This document shows, one piece after another, positions 37,101 to 46,735 of a stretch of DNA of 64,000 nucleotides. The stretch's first letter is position 1. Each line of letters opens with the position of its first letter. Both the position numbers and the translations under genes were made by a program. Under the pieces are notes generated by a model. The model saw only the letters and a list, made by a program, of their open reading frames with translations. It had not been told where the DNA came from and ran no database searches. The DNA is from MFD01213-c1 sp963704405 (GTDB lineage: Bacteria; Planctomycetota; Phycisphaerae; Tepidisphaerales; Tepidisphaeraceae), in NCBI GenBank assembly GCA_963704405.1, contig OY969903.1, forward strand, positions 4,278,001 to 4,342,000. Direction: 5' to 3'.

Positions 37101-37768
37101 GGACCGCCGAGCGCTTCGGCGCCGTTGGCAATGTTGATGGCGTGAAGCTTGTAGACGTAGTGGTTGTCGGTGCCGCGGATTTCCTTGGTCTTGGCGGTGA
37201 GATACAGGATGTTTGTATTCGGATCGATGACAGGCGTGCTGGTGATGCCGATTTCAGGCGTGAGATCGGTGCTCATGATGTCGCCGCTGGGAACTGTGGT
37301 GATATTGCTGGCAGGGTTGATGAAACTATCCTGCCAGAGGATTGCACCGGTGTTGGCGTCGATGGCGTAGAGGCTGTCATGTTCGGTGGTAGCATAGACG
37401 ACGTTGTGAATGCCCTGAGCGCCGCCTGCAGTAATGTTGACATTCGATTTAAAGAGGGGCTGAGCGTAGACCTGGCCGTCGAGCGTCGCGGTGAATTGCT
37501 TGCCGAAGTCGGCGGTTACGACGTTTGTCGGCGTCAGCACGGTTTCGGCAAGATTTTGACCGGTGCTGCTTGCATCATTGCGATAGGTCAGGACATCAAC
37601 AGAAAAAAGGATGCGCGTTTCGAGTTGTTCGATTAGATGGTGCAGGGCGTGCAGCGTTTGCAGCGTTCGCCGCGGACGTGATTTGCGACGCTGTTCATTG
37701 GGACGCACATCTGCTTCACAATTCACGCGAGCCTCCGCGAGCTGGTGAGTTACCCCGTTGAATTTCAA
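34193..37768 (-). CDS. giant exported protein: PQQ-like propeller, FN3-like and dockerin-like modules
   Basis: A 1191-residue exported protein with the planctomycete N-terminal motif QLETRILFS at about residues 48-56. Residues 60-640 look like a PQQ/pyrrolo-quinoline-type beta-propeller: VYATTEHDSLYAIDANTGAI, LLGYSASTLAL and VYLLDRDNLGKF are propeller strands. A fibronectin-III-like stretch follows (LNWSTLAYLPNGAATYND, about 680-720), then beta repeats with GNDALTIDFSKGNPVPAGG, similar to those in the 1620-residue protein, and the dockerin-like end. No intact catalytic dehydrogenase residues are evident. It was probably generated by the same module shuffling as its neighbour. A 237-bp gap without genes separates the two. 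Confidence 0.82.
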   Translation of the reverse strand: MKFNGVTHQLAEARVNCEADVRPNEQRRKSRPRRTLQTLHALHHLIEQLETRILFSVDVLTYRNDASSTGQNLAETVLTPTNVVTADFGKQFTATLDGQVYAQPLFKSNVNITAGGAQGIHNVVYATTEHDSLYAIDANTGAILWQDSFINPASNITTVPSGDIMSTDLTPEIGITSTPVIDPNTNILYLTAKTKEIRGTDNHYVYKLHAINIANGAEALGGPAVIGDTISNTYPTSTVHDTFVSGPAVNGTGDAAVAGVITFDARIHLQRPAVTLINGTIYLGFASHGDKGPYHGWLLGYSASTLALTAAFNVTPNAVSGDASEGGIWMSGGKISSDTQGNLYVSTGNGAYSNNFDANGFPIDHNYSDSILKLSVDAASNSSNQNGNGWGLKVVDFFTPSNWSTLNAHDIDVGSGGMLILPDSVGSAAHPHLMLVGGKEGRVYLLDRDNLGKFTPIAASPASQHPSDYDKAVQEFQNSVDNSGSIKIYDTPAYFNGKFYIHPGTIKGQAFAIANGAFNTTPQTTSTSYGREGATPAVSANGSGNGIVWDLSPVVSGTIDDLIAYDATNYTTPIYTSNQNSTRDSLVGSVSGATGVKFSVPTPVNGMVYTGTGGTSGSTGLGTIVAYGLLSSYLTSNSSFFGAPSALNSSNLAGGPPTAHLAWTKNSTLETQFRVDRSTDGLNWSTLAYLPNGAATYNDSTIAFGTQYFYHVAAISGANVTPFTECAFFAGSSTNDSYNISLDNPGTSLVLTVNGGAFTVPSTALSSITVFGSSGNDALTIDFSKGNPVPAGGVNYDGGSNITGVDSLSIIGAASADVASVGGSAITFNSSTITLANTESLTISTAGGNDTLTQTSALTGVTNFTFDGGAGNDTLNVDGGTYTFRSDPLATGSALTVNANAPIIFQSAGSGTHINLRQLAALNLGAAATVTLNTAAAHADRLLLTTSALSFAGTTNAWQGKLDLGGNDMIIKGGVLTDIINQLQAGLNLPNNGFWNGSSGIISLAAATDPTHLSTLGVLQNNDGANHPIYGATAPDGPFDTQSPAINDILIKYTYFGDADLTGKIDGTDYGKIDNGFAHSLSTWFNGDFNYDGVIDGSDYSLIDNAFNIQASPLTEVAAPSTTPADNATQPVMRASPAHSLPHMKILPSKPSAALFSATHIPSNSTPPTSSAGDSDPWSRKHHTVISLLNP
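34476..34561 (-). repeat. dockerin-module DNA repeat, copy 2
   Basis: Identical over 86 bp to 29400-29485. It encodes the dockerin-like pair of the 1191-residue protein. Confidence 0.85.
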
Positions 37769-37912
37769 GGATGTTGAGGGCTTGGCAGTTTAACGTGCGG
37801 CAAGGTTTTGATGAATGGAAATATTTGCTGAAATGGGGAAATTTTGCGGGAGGAAGGGACGGCACAGGCGGTAACGGGGAGACTGGGCAAAGGCGAGCGG
37901 GGTTGATTGGTG

Positions 37913-38001
37913 GGCGTTGAATATGGCGGAAGAGAAAGACGAAAACAAAGACGAAGAGGAATCACAGCCGCAGGGGCTGCTGCCCTCACCCTTACCCACA
38001 A
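37913..38001 (+). repeat. left long inverted repeat of the IS4 element
   Basis: The inner 37 bp (37965-38001), running from CAGCCGCAGGGGC to CTTACCCACAA, are a perfect inverse of 39449-39485. The outer 50 bp, rich in GAAGACGAAAAC, match the other side less exactly. This lies in a 305-bp gap with no other feature. Confidence 0.75.
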
Positions 38002-39485
38002 CTCCGAAGTGTTTTTGAGAACATTTTCGCTTTCTTCAACGTACCTCGATTTTTTCCAGACATGGAGGTCGTGATGATGGTCTGCCAAGCCCATCAGTGG
38101 GCTCATCAGCATTTTGGATCGTTGGATCTGGGTGATCGTCGTCGTTCAAAAGGGTTGTTACACTCGCAGCCCAAATGGCGGCGACTCCGGGTCAATCCCT
38201 GCCTGTGCAACATAAGCAGTGGGCGGAGCTGAAAGCAGCTTACCGGTTTTTCGACAATCCACAGATTAATCCCGATGCGCTGCAAGCCCAGCACCGGCGG
38301 GTGACTTTCCAATCGTGCCGCGAGCATCCGGTGGTCCTGTGCGTGCAGGATGGCTCCAATGTGCAAGCCAGCCGTATTGCTGGAGGCCAATGGGTGATGC
38401 ATTCGGCGCTGGCGGTCACGCCAAGCGGCGAAGTTTTAGGGTTGCTCGACCAGCGATTTTTCAAGCGGGTGAAGCGAGCGGCACGGGAGAGCAAAAAAGC
38501 CAGGCGTGATCGCTTTCGAGAGAGCGATGTCTGGATTGACGCCGTCCAGGCCGTCAAAGCGGCCAACTCACCCCATACGCACCTGATCCATATCTGTGAT
38601 CGAGGGGCGGACGATCTGCGTCTGATGCACAGTTGCGTGGCGGCATCGAACGGTTTTGTCATCCGGGCCCGTCACGACCGCAACATCGAGCAGGCAACCG
38701 ACAAGCTGTGGTCTTACATGGCGCAGGTTCCGGTCAGCGGACAAATCGATATTGAGATCGGTCAGCAGCGATGCGTCAAACGCAAGATCAAAGGCGTCAC
38801 CCAGCGCCTGCCGCGTCCCGCCCGCATGGCCCAATTACAAGTGCGGTTTGCAACGGTGCAACTGCAACCTCCGGCCAAAAGCGCGCCGTCCACCCAACCG
38901 TTGACGGTGAATGTCGTTTATCTCAAAGAACCCCTCGAAGGCGCTGCGTCGCTGGAGTGGATGCTGCTGACCAATTTGCCGGTGGAGAATCTGGCCGATG
39001 CATTGACGATCATCGACTACTACTGCATTCGCTGGGTCATTGAAGAATGGCACCGGGCACTGAAAGAAGGTTGCAGACTTGGCGAATCCCAGTTGCAAAG
39101 TATTGATAACCTGCTTCGATTGATCAGCATGCTCTCTCCCGTGGCAGTGCGATTATTGCAGCTGCGTGATTGGGCCAACCTGCCGCGCAACGAACCTGCA
39201 GCCGCCAAACTCGACCTGCAGCAGAAGGTGCCGCAGGCAATGATCCAAGCCGCGGCAGCGCTAGGCCAATGCCGGATTGATCAAATGAGCCCCCGGCAAT
39301 TCTGGCAAACCCTGGCTCACCAGGGCGGCTGGCTGGGCAGAAAACACGATCCCCGCCCCGGCTGGAAAGCAATCTGGATCGGCTGGGAAATCGTCTCCCG
39401 AATCGCACACGGCATCGAACTCACACAGCAAAACCGAATCGATGCAACTTGTGGGTAAGGGTGAGGGCAGCAGCCCCTGCGGCTG
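37965..39485 (+). mobile_element. IS4-family insertion sequence with long inverted repeats
   Basis: Defined by the 37-bp perfect inverted repeats and the transposase between them. The transposase stop codon lies inside the right repeat. Because similarity continues outward for about 50-70 bp on both sides, the real element edges are uncertain and no target duplication could be recognised. Confidence 0.7.
38074..39458 (+). CDS. IS4-family (Tn5-like) transposase, single-base frameshift
   Basis: DDE transposase of the IS4/IS50 kind. The N-terminal part starts at ATG 38074: QWAHQHFGSLDLGDRRR is the Tn5-like start (F-G-x-x-D-L-G-D-x-R). One base is missing near 38155; with it the frame runs on into VTLAAQMAATPGQS, AELKAAYRFFDNPQINPDAL, LCVQDGSN (first aspartate), IHICDRGADDL (second) and YYCIRWVIEEWHRALKEGCR (the Y-(2)-R-(3)-E-(6)-K signature, glutamate present). 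The total is then 461 residues, normal for the family. The N-terminal break means the element is either dead or misread. Confidence 0.85.
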
Positions 39486-39553
39486 CGATTTGTTTTCGTC
39501 TTCGGCTTGCTCTTCGTCTTTGTCTTACTCTTCCACCATATTCGACGCCCGTC
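39449..39553 (-). repeat. right long inverted repeat of the IS4 element
   Basis: Perfect inverse of 37965-38001 for 37 bp, then imperfect inverse similarity for about 65 bp more through TTTGTTTTCGTC and CTCTTCGTCTTTG. It includes the transposase stop codon. Confidence 0.75.
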
Positions 39554-39627
39554 TCAAACGTTGGCGGCGATTGGTACGTGCAGGAAGTGAACGAAAGGGA
39601 AATGTATCGAAGTAACAGTGATTATGG

Positions 39628-40983
39628 TTATCGCGTGCCGGCTTTTACTTCTTCTCGGGTGAGTTGAATACGGGTGTGCAGGCTGCTCGGCCAGGCGTCG
39701 TTGGGCAGGCTTTCGATTTGCTCGTACGCTTTCAAAGCAGAGTTGAAATCGCGGCGGGATTCGGCATCAAGGCCGATGGCCCAGAGCTTTCTTGCGTCCG
39801 ATGATGCTGAATTTTCGACAGCCACTTCTGCAGCCGTGGCGGCGAAATGAAATATGCCTGGCTGGGTGGCAGGGCGCGTGGCGGGCAATTTTTGCGGGAA
39901 TGCTTCGCGCTCAGCGACGACCGTTGCGCCGGCCAGATGGGCGTCGCCGATGGGGTTTTCGATTGGTGATGGAGAGGCGGATCGTGATGAAGTTCGCGTG
40001 GCAGGTGAAGATGAAGCTCCGCCACTGTTGAAAAGGTTCTGCTGGAGCCAGTTCCATGCGCCGTTGACGATGGATGGATTGAAATAGCAGAGCGCGGCGA
40101 TGGCGCCGATGAGAAACACAGACGTGATAAGCCACTTCACGCCTGGGGCAATTTTCGGCGATCTTGAGGCGCGGGCGGGCGCGTCGTATCCGAGATGAAA
40201 TGCCTTGGCGAGATCCTGGGGTGTCAGAAGATCCTGGGATGGAGGTTCCCGCTCAGGGCGGCCGGCGGTTACTGACTGAGGTGACGAGGTTCGGTCCGTC
40301 GTTGTGCCGCGGGAGCCCTGGGGATATGAAGGCGATGGTGCGTGGGGTTGCTCGGGATGGATGTCCGGATCGCCCGCCACGGCGCCGGCATCCGGCGGCG
40401 CGTCGTCGTCGGCGTGATGGTGATCATCGCCATGCGCGGGAGCCTGGCGTGCACCGGGCATTGATCCTGATGGGGATTGTTTTGATCCCGGATTTTCAAA
40501 ATCGGGGCGGGGGTGCGAGACTTGCGGGATGTCTAAAAGGGCGTCGGGATCAGCGGGGAGCGTTTGCAGACGATTGCAATGAGGGCAGAGGGCAGTGGTC
40601 TTTTCGATTTTTTCGCCGCAACTGTAGCAGAAGCCAAACTCGCGGCTGATACCACGGACTTTGGCCGCTAAGCGCCAGAGCTGATAGGTGGTTGGCCCGC
40701 GGACAACAGAGCGCGGGGTGACGAGGCCTTTGCCAATCAGCGATTGAAGCGTCAGGAATTTCATTCCCGGGGCGGCGGGGTTGCGCGATTGAAGCACGTA
40801 CCACGGGCCAATGCGGATCTTGGTCGCCTGGCGTGTTGAAGGCGTGTCTTCGAGAGAGCAGTGGGCGCAGGGTTTGCCGCGATGGTTGTTGACTGAACCG
40901 CAGAATGGGCAGATGCAAGGAAGCACGCCCGGCGGTGCGGAAGCGGCGGCGGAGTCATCGGTGGGGCTGGCCATTGTCGTCAT
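39628..40983 (-). CDS. double zinc-ribbon membrane protein with GYF-2-like domain and TPR end
   Basis: A 451-residue protein. N-terminal ribbon CPFCGS and CAHCSL; a GYF_2/DUF4339-like region with IGPWYVLQSRNPAAPGMKFL, then LQSLIGKGLVTPRSVVRGPT; a second ribbon CYSCGEKIEKTTALCPHC; a long low-complexity linker rich in Pro, His and Asp; one membrane helix VKWLITSVFLIGAIAALCYF at about residue 285; and a C-terminal TPR-like helix pair (ALKAYEQIESLPNDAWPSSL). Zinc-ribbon plus GYF-like fronts are common in planctomycete membrane proteins of unknown role, perhaps binding other proteins in the cytoplasm. The 231 bp upstream contain a dispersed GTCATCCTGAGGAACCCC-type repeat. Confidence 0.65.
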   Translation of the reverse strand: MTTMASPTDDSAAASAPPGVLPCICPFCGSVNNHRGKPCAHCSLEDTPSTRQATKIRIGPWYVLQSRNPAAPGMKFLTLQSLIGKGLVTPRSVVRGPTTYQLWRLAAKVRGISREFGFCYSCGEKIEKTTALCPHCNRLQTLPADPDALLDIPQVSHPRPDFENPGSKQSPSGSMPGARQAPAHGDDHHHADDDAPPDAGAVAGDPDIHPEQPHAPSPSYPQGSRGTTTDRTSSPQSVTAGRPEREPPSQDLLTPQDLAKAFHLGYDAPARASRSPKIAPGVKWLITSVFLIGAIAALCYFNPSIVNGAWNWLQQNLFNSGGASSSPATRTSSRSASPSPIENPIGDAHLAGATVVAEREAFPQKLPATRPATQPGIFHFAATAAEVAVENSASSDARKLWAIGLDAESRRDFNSALKAYEQIESLPNDAWPSSLHTRIQLTREEVKAGTR

Positions 40984-41214
40984 TGTGCCAAAACGGGCGG
41001 CGATAGGCCGCTATGGAACAATTTCGACAAATCAGGGGAGAGAACAACAGTATTCTCGGACGATCCTTTGGGAAATACTTGCCAAAAAGACTGATTGTTC
41101 CTGTCATCTCATCGCGGCAGTCATCCTGAGGAACCCCGGAGCATGACGCCGGGCGATCGTGTGCTGCAATCCGCGGGACTTTTGCCACAGGCCGCTAACT
41201 GATCCAGATCGAAC

Positions 41215-42650
41215 TCATGGGCTTATTTCCGCAGCTTCCAGAGCCAGGTTGTTCTGTTTGGCGTTATGGCCTTGATGGGTAACGAGTTCATAGAGCAGGT
41301 CAGCCGTGTGGGCGGGGTCGACCGTTGATTGGAATTGCACCGTGCGATAGTCATGCAACGCAGGATTGAGGGAACTGCGAAAGACCGCGTGGCCGTCGAA
41401 CATTCGGCGAACTTCTACGTCAATCGGGATGGGCGAATAGTTCCGGATTCGCTGGGTAAAGGTCTGGTGTTCATCCCAGCCGACGACAGTTGAATTCATA
41501 TTGATCTCAGCGGCCCCGTCGTCAACGCGATTGAAGACGTTGATGCCGTTGAGTTGCATCCAGATCTGGTCGCGCGAGGTTTTCAGCTTGATCAGTTCGA
41601 AGACAACCTGCGGATCAGGGCCGAGGTTGAGTTCGATTTTATCGCCGATGGGGATGTACTTGATGGTTTGGGTTGTCAGATATGAAAGGCCATCGCGGCC
41701 ATTGTCGCGGAAGACGCGGATCGTGCCGTTGGGGAGGGGCGTTGTGCCGAGCCTGGAGTCGGTGTTGTTGGTCATGAGGTACATGCGGACGAGTTGTTCG
41801 CCATACTCCTGGGGCCGGTAGCGATATTGAATTTTGAACGGGACGGCTGCGCTTTCGAAGGATCGCATGCGCTTGGACCAGCCGCTGGGAATGGTTTCAG
41901 TGCCTTCAATGGTGTAGATGAAATATTCGCTGAGGCCTTCCTTGATGATCTGTTTCTCCTTGGTTATTATTTCATCCCCGCCACCAGCACCACCACCGCC
42001 GCCAACGCCGGCTCTGTCATAGAGCATGAGGGATTTAGCCGCATCCAGGCGAAATCCGTTGCGCTGCGTGATGCCGAGCTTATCCACATCGTCCATGGAG
42101 ATGCTTGCGAGTTGCGCGATCTTCTCCACCAGATTGATCGTGCCGACAACGAGGCGGACCTGCGCGTTTTCGTATTCTTCGCCGGAGTTGTTGGTCACGC
42201 GGACAAACCCCTGCAGGTTCATCTGCTTTTCGTCCTTGTCCGCGACACCAAGATAATCGGATGACCAGGTGATGCCGCTGGTGAAGTAGGTGATTTCGAC
42301 GGCCGCTTCACCGTCGAAATCACTCTGGACGTTCCAATAGAGCACCTGGGGCTTGTCCTTGGGAAACGTTGCATCAAGGAGCTCCAGCTTGTCGGCGCTG
42401 CTCAGGAATTTCAGATCAACCGACGTCGGATCGATCAGGGTGTTGGCCCAGGAAAACTGGAGGGGATTAAGCCCTTTTTTGAAGGTGATCTTTCGCGTTT
42501 CGCGAACGAGGGTGAGGTCTTCGCTGTTGTAGATCGTGAGCTGAACGGAATCGCGCGATGGCACCGTTGAAAGATCGACGTTGCGGGCCAGAGCGCCGCG
42601 GCGCCGGTGAAAAGAAACAGCACGACTAAAATTACAATCGACCTTTTCAC
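41215..42650 (-). CDS. DUF4139 exported protein, third gene of operon (frameshift in signal region)
   Basis: A secreted DUF4139-type protein. The start is GTG 42650, overlapping the previous stop (GTGA). The signal KRSIVILVVLFLFTGAAA leads into a shifted frame; restoring one base near 42600 gives ALARNVDLSTVPSRDSVQLT, as in the paralogue, and 478 residues in all. The body has SWANTLIDPTSVDLKFLSS, VEITYFTSGITWSSDYLGVA, RVTNNSGEEYENAQVRLVVG and KIQYRYRPQEYGEQLVRMYL. DUF4139 proteins are thought to be beta-rich envelope proteins; function unknown. It is the last of three tandem paralogues. Confidence 0.75.
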
Positions 42651-44061
42651 GGCTTCACCTCGGCTTTCTCGAGCGTCACATTGCTTTGCTTTGCATTACG
42701 GCCAAGGTGATTGACCAATTCGAACAAGAGATCGGATTTCTGACCGGCTTCCACCGCCGTTTGAAGCTGCACAGTGCGGTAGTCATGCAGGATGGGATTC
42801 AACGCGCTGCGGAACAGCACATGCCCGTCGAAGCTGCGGCGGATTTCCACATCGACAGGCTTCAAGGAATAGTTGCGAATCCGCTGAGCGTATATTTCGT
42901 GTTCGTCCCACCCTGCGACCGAAGCGTTGACGTTGATCTGAGCCGCTCCGTCATCGACCCGGCGGAAGACGTCGAGGCCGTTGATCTGCATCCAGATATT
43001 GTCGCGGAAGACGCTTAACCTGATGAGCTCGAAGATCACTTCAGGATCAGGGCCGAGATTGATCTCGATCTTGTCGCCGATAGGGATGTACTTGATCGTC
43101 TGAGCGGCGAGATATGAAAGGCCGTCGCGGCCATTGTCGCGGAAGAGGCGGACCGTGCCATCGGGCAGCGGCGTGGTGCCAAGGTTTGATTTGGTATCGT
43201 TGGTCAGCAGATACATGCGGACAAGCTGGTCGCCGTATTCCTGGGGGCGATAGCGGTATTGAATCTTCAGCGGCACGTCGCGGGCTTCGATGCTGCGGAG
43301 CCGCTTGGACCAGCCGGTCGGGATCGTTTCGGTGCCTTCGATGGTGAATATGAAATATTCGCTGAGGCCTTCTTTGATGACTTCCTTGGGTTCGATAGCT
43401 GAGGAAGCTGACGCCACCATGCGCATGCCTTCGGCATTTTTTACGGCGAATCCGAAAGCCTCTTCCCGCATTTTTCCCCCGACCGCTCCAAGCGCTGGAC
43501 TTGATCCACCGGCACCTGGGCGAGCTGCGCTATTTTTTCAACAAGATTGATCGTTCCCACCACCAGGCGAACCTGCGCGCCTTCATACTCTTCGCCGCTG
43601 TTGTTGGTGATGCGGACGAAACCATCGACGGCGGCGTGATTCTCATCTTTGTCGGCGGTGCAGACATAGTCCGCGGACCAGGTGATGCCGCTGGTGAAGT
43701 AGGTGATTTCAACGGTGGCTTCACCGTCGAAGCCGCTCTGGACATTCCAATAGAGCATCTGCGGTTTGTCGCGCGGAAAGGTGGTGTCGAGCACTTCCAA
43801 TTGATCGGGACTGGTCAGGAATTTCAGCTCGACAGACGTGGGATCAATCAATGTGTTGGCCCAGGAAAACTGCATCGGGTTCTGGCCTTTTTTGAATGTG
43901 ACCTTTCGCGTTTCGCGGACGAGGGTGATGTCTTCGCTGTTGTAAATGGTCAATTGCACGCTGTCGCGCTTCGGCACCGTGGAGAGGTCCACATTGCGAG
44001 CGAGCGCCGTATTCACGAAGGCGAGCACGGAAAACAGAAGAATCGTGAGCCTGGTTTTCAT
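42647..44061 (-). CDS. DUF4139 exported protein, second gene of operon (frameshift)
   Basis: Paralogue of the previous gene, with about two-thirds of visible residues shared. Signal MKTRLTILLFSVLAFVNTAL, then ARNVDLSTVPKRDSVQLTIY. The frame breaks at about 43478: the sequence has five G where six are needed; restoring one links LERSGG to KMREEAFGFAVKNAEG and gives 471 residues. The second half has the WSKRLRSIEARDVPLKIQYR, RDGLSYLAAQTIKYIPIGDK and WDEHEIYAQRIRNYS segments found in its twin. Without repair the protein would be split in the middle. It is translationally coupled to the gene after it. Confidence 0.75.
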
Positions 44062-44103
44062 GATGTTTGTCCTTAAAGCGGCGGCGTTGGAAATGCCCTT
44101 GGA

Positions 44104-45306
44104 TTACCACTCATTTTTCAGGATAAGATGCAGTTTCTGAGTGATTTTTTCGGCTTTGCCGGCTTTGTCGCGCGGGGGGAGCTGGACGTGGAAGAGGAGT
44201 TTTTCAAAGGTGCTTTTTTCTTTGTCGGGGCCGCCGTCGAAGGTGGTTTCCTTGCCGATATCCCACTGCACATCGCGGCCGGTGTCGCCGCGGACTTCGT
44301 TGCGGATCGCGCGGACATTTTCGGAGACATCCAGCGTGACGGGCTTATCCTTAAAGTTTTCAATTTCGAATTTGACGACCACTTCCTGATTGAAAAGGTT
44401 GCCGGCGACACGGATATTTTCGTTCCGCTCGATGGTACGCTTCACCACAATGTCCTGGGCAACGCCGAGGTAGAGCTTCATTTCGTCATCAATAGGCGTG
44501 AACTTTCCCCAGTCTTCACCAAGAAAGGCGGCGGCCTTGTCCGGGCCGTTGCCCTCAATGAAAAGGCGCACCTTGCCATAGGGCAGCGCAGCGATACCGA
44601 GGTTGCCCGTCCTGGCATTCTTCAGAACGTAGTGCATGGGAACGCGCAGCTTGTTCTGGGGCTGATCGATGTAACCGAATTCCTGCGGATCGCAGGTGTA
44701 GGTTTTGCGAACCGGCACCTGCTGGTATTTGGCCATCAGCATTTCTTTGGTTTCATTCAGGCCAATGGGGCGGAGAAATTCTTTTCCGAATCCGGCCCAG
44801 AGCCCGGTGCTGCCGAACTCTTCGTTGGCAAAGTTCTGCAGGCGGATGTATTGGGAAAGAACAAGAGATGATTCATCATTGGAGGCGACGGCCCGATAAT
44901 TAAAAGTCTTATCGAGGTTGCCCAGGATATAGCTGATGCGGACACGGGCGGAACCCGAATCGCTCGACCCAACAGCCCACACCAACGAGGCCTCATTCGG
45001 CGGATAGCTGACTGACAACACCTTCACATCGAGTTTCGCGTCGCCGACGGCGGCGATGACGCGGAAGACAATGCTCTCCGGATCGATCTGTGTGTTGGCC
45101 CAGGAGAAATCGACCTGGTTCTCGCCTTTCACCAATGGGACAATTCGTTCTTCTTCGACGAGTGTCGCGGTTGCGTTGTCGAGCTGGATTTCCACCCTTT
45201 CGCGGGCGGGGAGTGTGATGAGTTTAATACGGGCGGATGCGATCGGTGGCGTGCATGCCAGCAATAAGATGGTGATGGTGCAGAGGATTTTTCGATGCAT
45301 TGGCAT
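44104..45306 (-). CDS. DUF4139-like exported protein, first gene of operon
   Basis: A 400-residue protein starting at ATG 45306 with AGGAG 6 bases upstream; the frame is open further but without a ribosome site. Signal RKILCTITILLLACTPPIAS, then ARIKLITLPARERVEIQLDN. It shares with the two downstream genes the GENQVDFSWANTQIDPESI segment, the strand-rich middle and the alternating C-terminal domain with LPPRDKAGKAEKITQKLHLI. It is intact. It is more distant from the other two than they are from each other, so the tandem probably arose by an old and then a recent duplication. A 42-bp gap separates it from the next gene. Confidence 0.72.
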   Translation of the reverse strand: MPMHRKILCTITILLLACTPPIASARIKLITLPARERVEIQLDNATATLVEEERIVPLVKGENQVDFSWANTQIDPESIVFRVIAAVGDAKLDVKVLSVSYPPNEASLVWAVGSSDSGSARVRISYILGNLDKTFNYRAVASNDESSLVLSQYIRLQNFANEEFGSTGLWAGFGKEFLRPIGLNETKEMLMAKYQQVPVRKTYTCDPQEFGYIDQPQNKLRVPMHYVLKNARTGNLGIAALPYGKVRLFIEGNGPDKAAAFLGEDWGKFTPIDDEMKLYLGVAQDIVVKRTIERNENIRVAGNLFNQEVVVKFEIENFKDKPVTLDVSENVRAIRNEVRGDTGRDVQWDIGKETTFDGGPDKEKSTFEKLLFHVQLPPRDKAGKAEKITQKLHLILKNEW

Positions 45307-45528
45307 GCCGCGCTCCTGTGAAATTGCGGGTGAATGTCGTTGTATGTTGGGTTTGACGCAGGAAAGGGCGAAAGGTTCCATGAGAAAAATGGATGTGCGA
45401 TTAACCGGCGTTTGATGGAGGAAGTGCCGCGGCATGGGCTGGAATGCACAAACCTCAATTTCAGCTTTTCTGTGTTTATCTGTACGGGCTGCGGTGGCTA
45501 TAACACCCTTCATTTACCAGGAGACCGC

Positions 45529-46695
45529 ATGGGAACCGATCCTGTTTATCCGAATCGTCGTGATTTTGTGCTGACCGCCGGGAAGACAGTCATCACCGCG
45601 GGAATTCTGGCGGCGGGAATCGGCGCCGTGCCGCTGGCGCCGCCGGATAGGCAGCCTGCGAATCTGCGCTTGCCCGGGCCGCCGGGGAAGAAGATCGGGT
45701 ATGCGATGGTGGGCCTGGGGCAGTTGTCGCTGGGGCAGCTTCTTCCGGCTTTTGCGCGGTGTGAGAAATCAGCGCCGGTGGCGCTGGTCAGCGGACATGC
45801 TGACAAGGCGGAGAAAGTCGCGGCTCATTACGGGATCGATCCGAAGAATATCTACAACTATGACAATTATGATTCGCTGAAAGACAACCCGGCGGTGGAT
45901 GCAATCTATATTGTGCTCCCGGACAGCATGCACGCCGAGTATACAATCCGCGGCTTGCAGGCAGGGAAGCATGTACTTTGCGAAAAGCCAATGGCCAGGA
46001 GCGTGGATGAATGCCAGCGCATGATCGATGCAGGCAAGAAAGCAGGAAAGAAGCTGATGATCGCCTATCGGCTGCACTATGAGCCATACAACCAGACGAT
46101 GGTCGAGATGTCGCGCAAACAGGCATATGGCCCGGTGCGGGTAATCAGCGCGGAAGATCTTCAGAACACGCGAGCGCCCAACATTCGGCTGACGAAGGAA
46201 CTCGGCAGCGGGCCGCTGGGGGATGTGGGGGTTTATTGCATCAACGCGTGCCGCTCCATCACCGGCGAAGAGCCGATTGAAGTAAGCGCGATGAGCTGGA
46301 GCGATCCGAAGGATGATCGCTTTCGTGAGGTGCCGACACAGGTGCTGTCGCTGCTGCGCTTCCCCAGCGGGGTGATCGCGCAGTGCGCCTGCGGATTTGG
46401 CCAGGCCAGTTCCAACCGCTACCGCGTGACGGCAACCGAAGGCATTTATGAACTTGATCCGGCTTTCGGTTACGTCGGCCAGAAGCTGCTGATTAAAAAG
46501 GGGAATGAGGAGCGATACCTGATGCTGCCGACAGTGGACCATTTTGCAAAGGAAATGGATCACTTTGCGGAGTGCATCGAAAAAGACACGCCGCCCTGGA
46601 CGCCCGGCGAAGAGGGATTGGCGGATTTGCGGGTGATCGAGGCGATTGGAAGATCACTTGAGGAAGCCAGGGTGGTGAAGGTGGGCGTGTCCTGA
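45529..46695 (+). CDS. Tat-exported Gfo/Idh/MocA-family oxidoreductase
   Basis: A 388-residue oxidoreductase starting at ATG 45529 after CAGGAGACCGC. The N-terminus is a twin-arginine signal (NRRDFVLTAGKTVITAG, then ILAAGIGAVPLA), so it folds with NADP in the cytoplasm and is exported, as glucose-fructose oxidoreductase-like proteins are. The Rossmann start is IGYAMVGLGQLSLGQLLPAF; the E-K-P signature is AGKHVLCEKPMARSVDECQR; the catalytic region is MIAYRLHYEPYNQ and LGDVGVYCINACRS. It lies divergent to the DUF4139 operon. The substrate is unknown; glucose-fructose oxidoreductase is the closest named relative. Confidence 0.88.
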   Translation: MGTDPVYPNRRDFVLTAGKTVITAGILAAGIGAVPLAPPDRQPANLRLPGPPGKKIGYAMVGLGQLSLGQLLPAFARCEKSAPVALVSGHADKAEKVAAHYGIDPKNIYNYDNYDSLKDNPAVDAIYIVLPDSMHAEYTIRGLQAGKHVLCEKPMARSVDECQRMIDAGKKAGKKLMIAYRLHYEPYNQTMVEMSRKQAYGPVRVISAEDLQNTRAPNIRLTKELGSGPLGDVGVYCINACRSITGEEPIEVSAMSWSDPKDDRFREVPTQVLSLLRFPSGVIAQCACGFGQASSNRYRVTATEGIYELDPAFGYVGQKLLIKKGNEERYLMLPTVDHFAKEMDHFAECIEKDTPPWTPGEEGLADLRVIEAIGRSLEEARVVKVGVS

Positions 46696-46735
46696 ACGAC
46701 ATTTGAGGCTGGAAAAATTCGACCCAGAAATGAAA

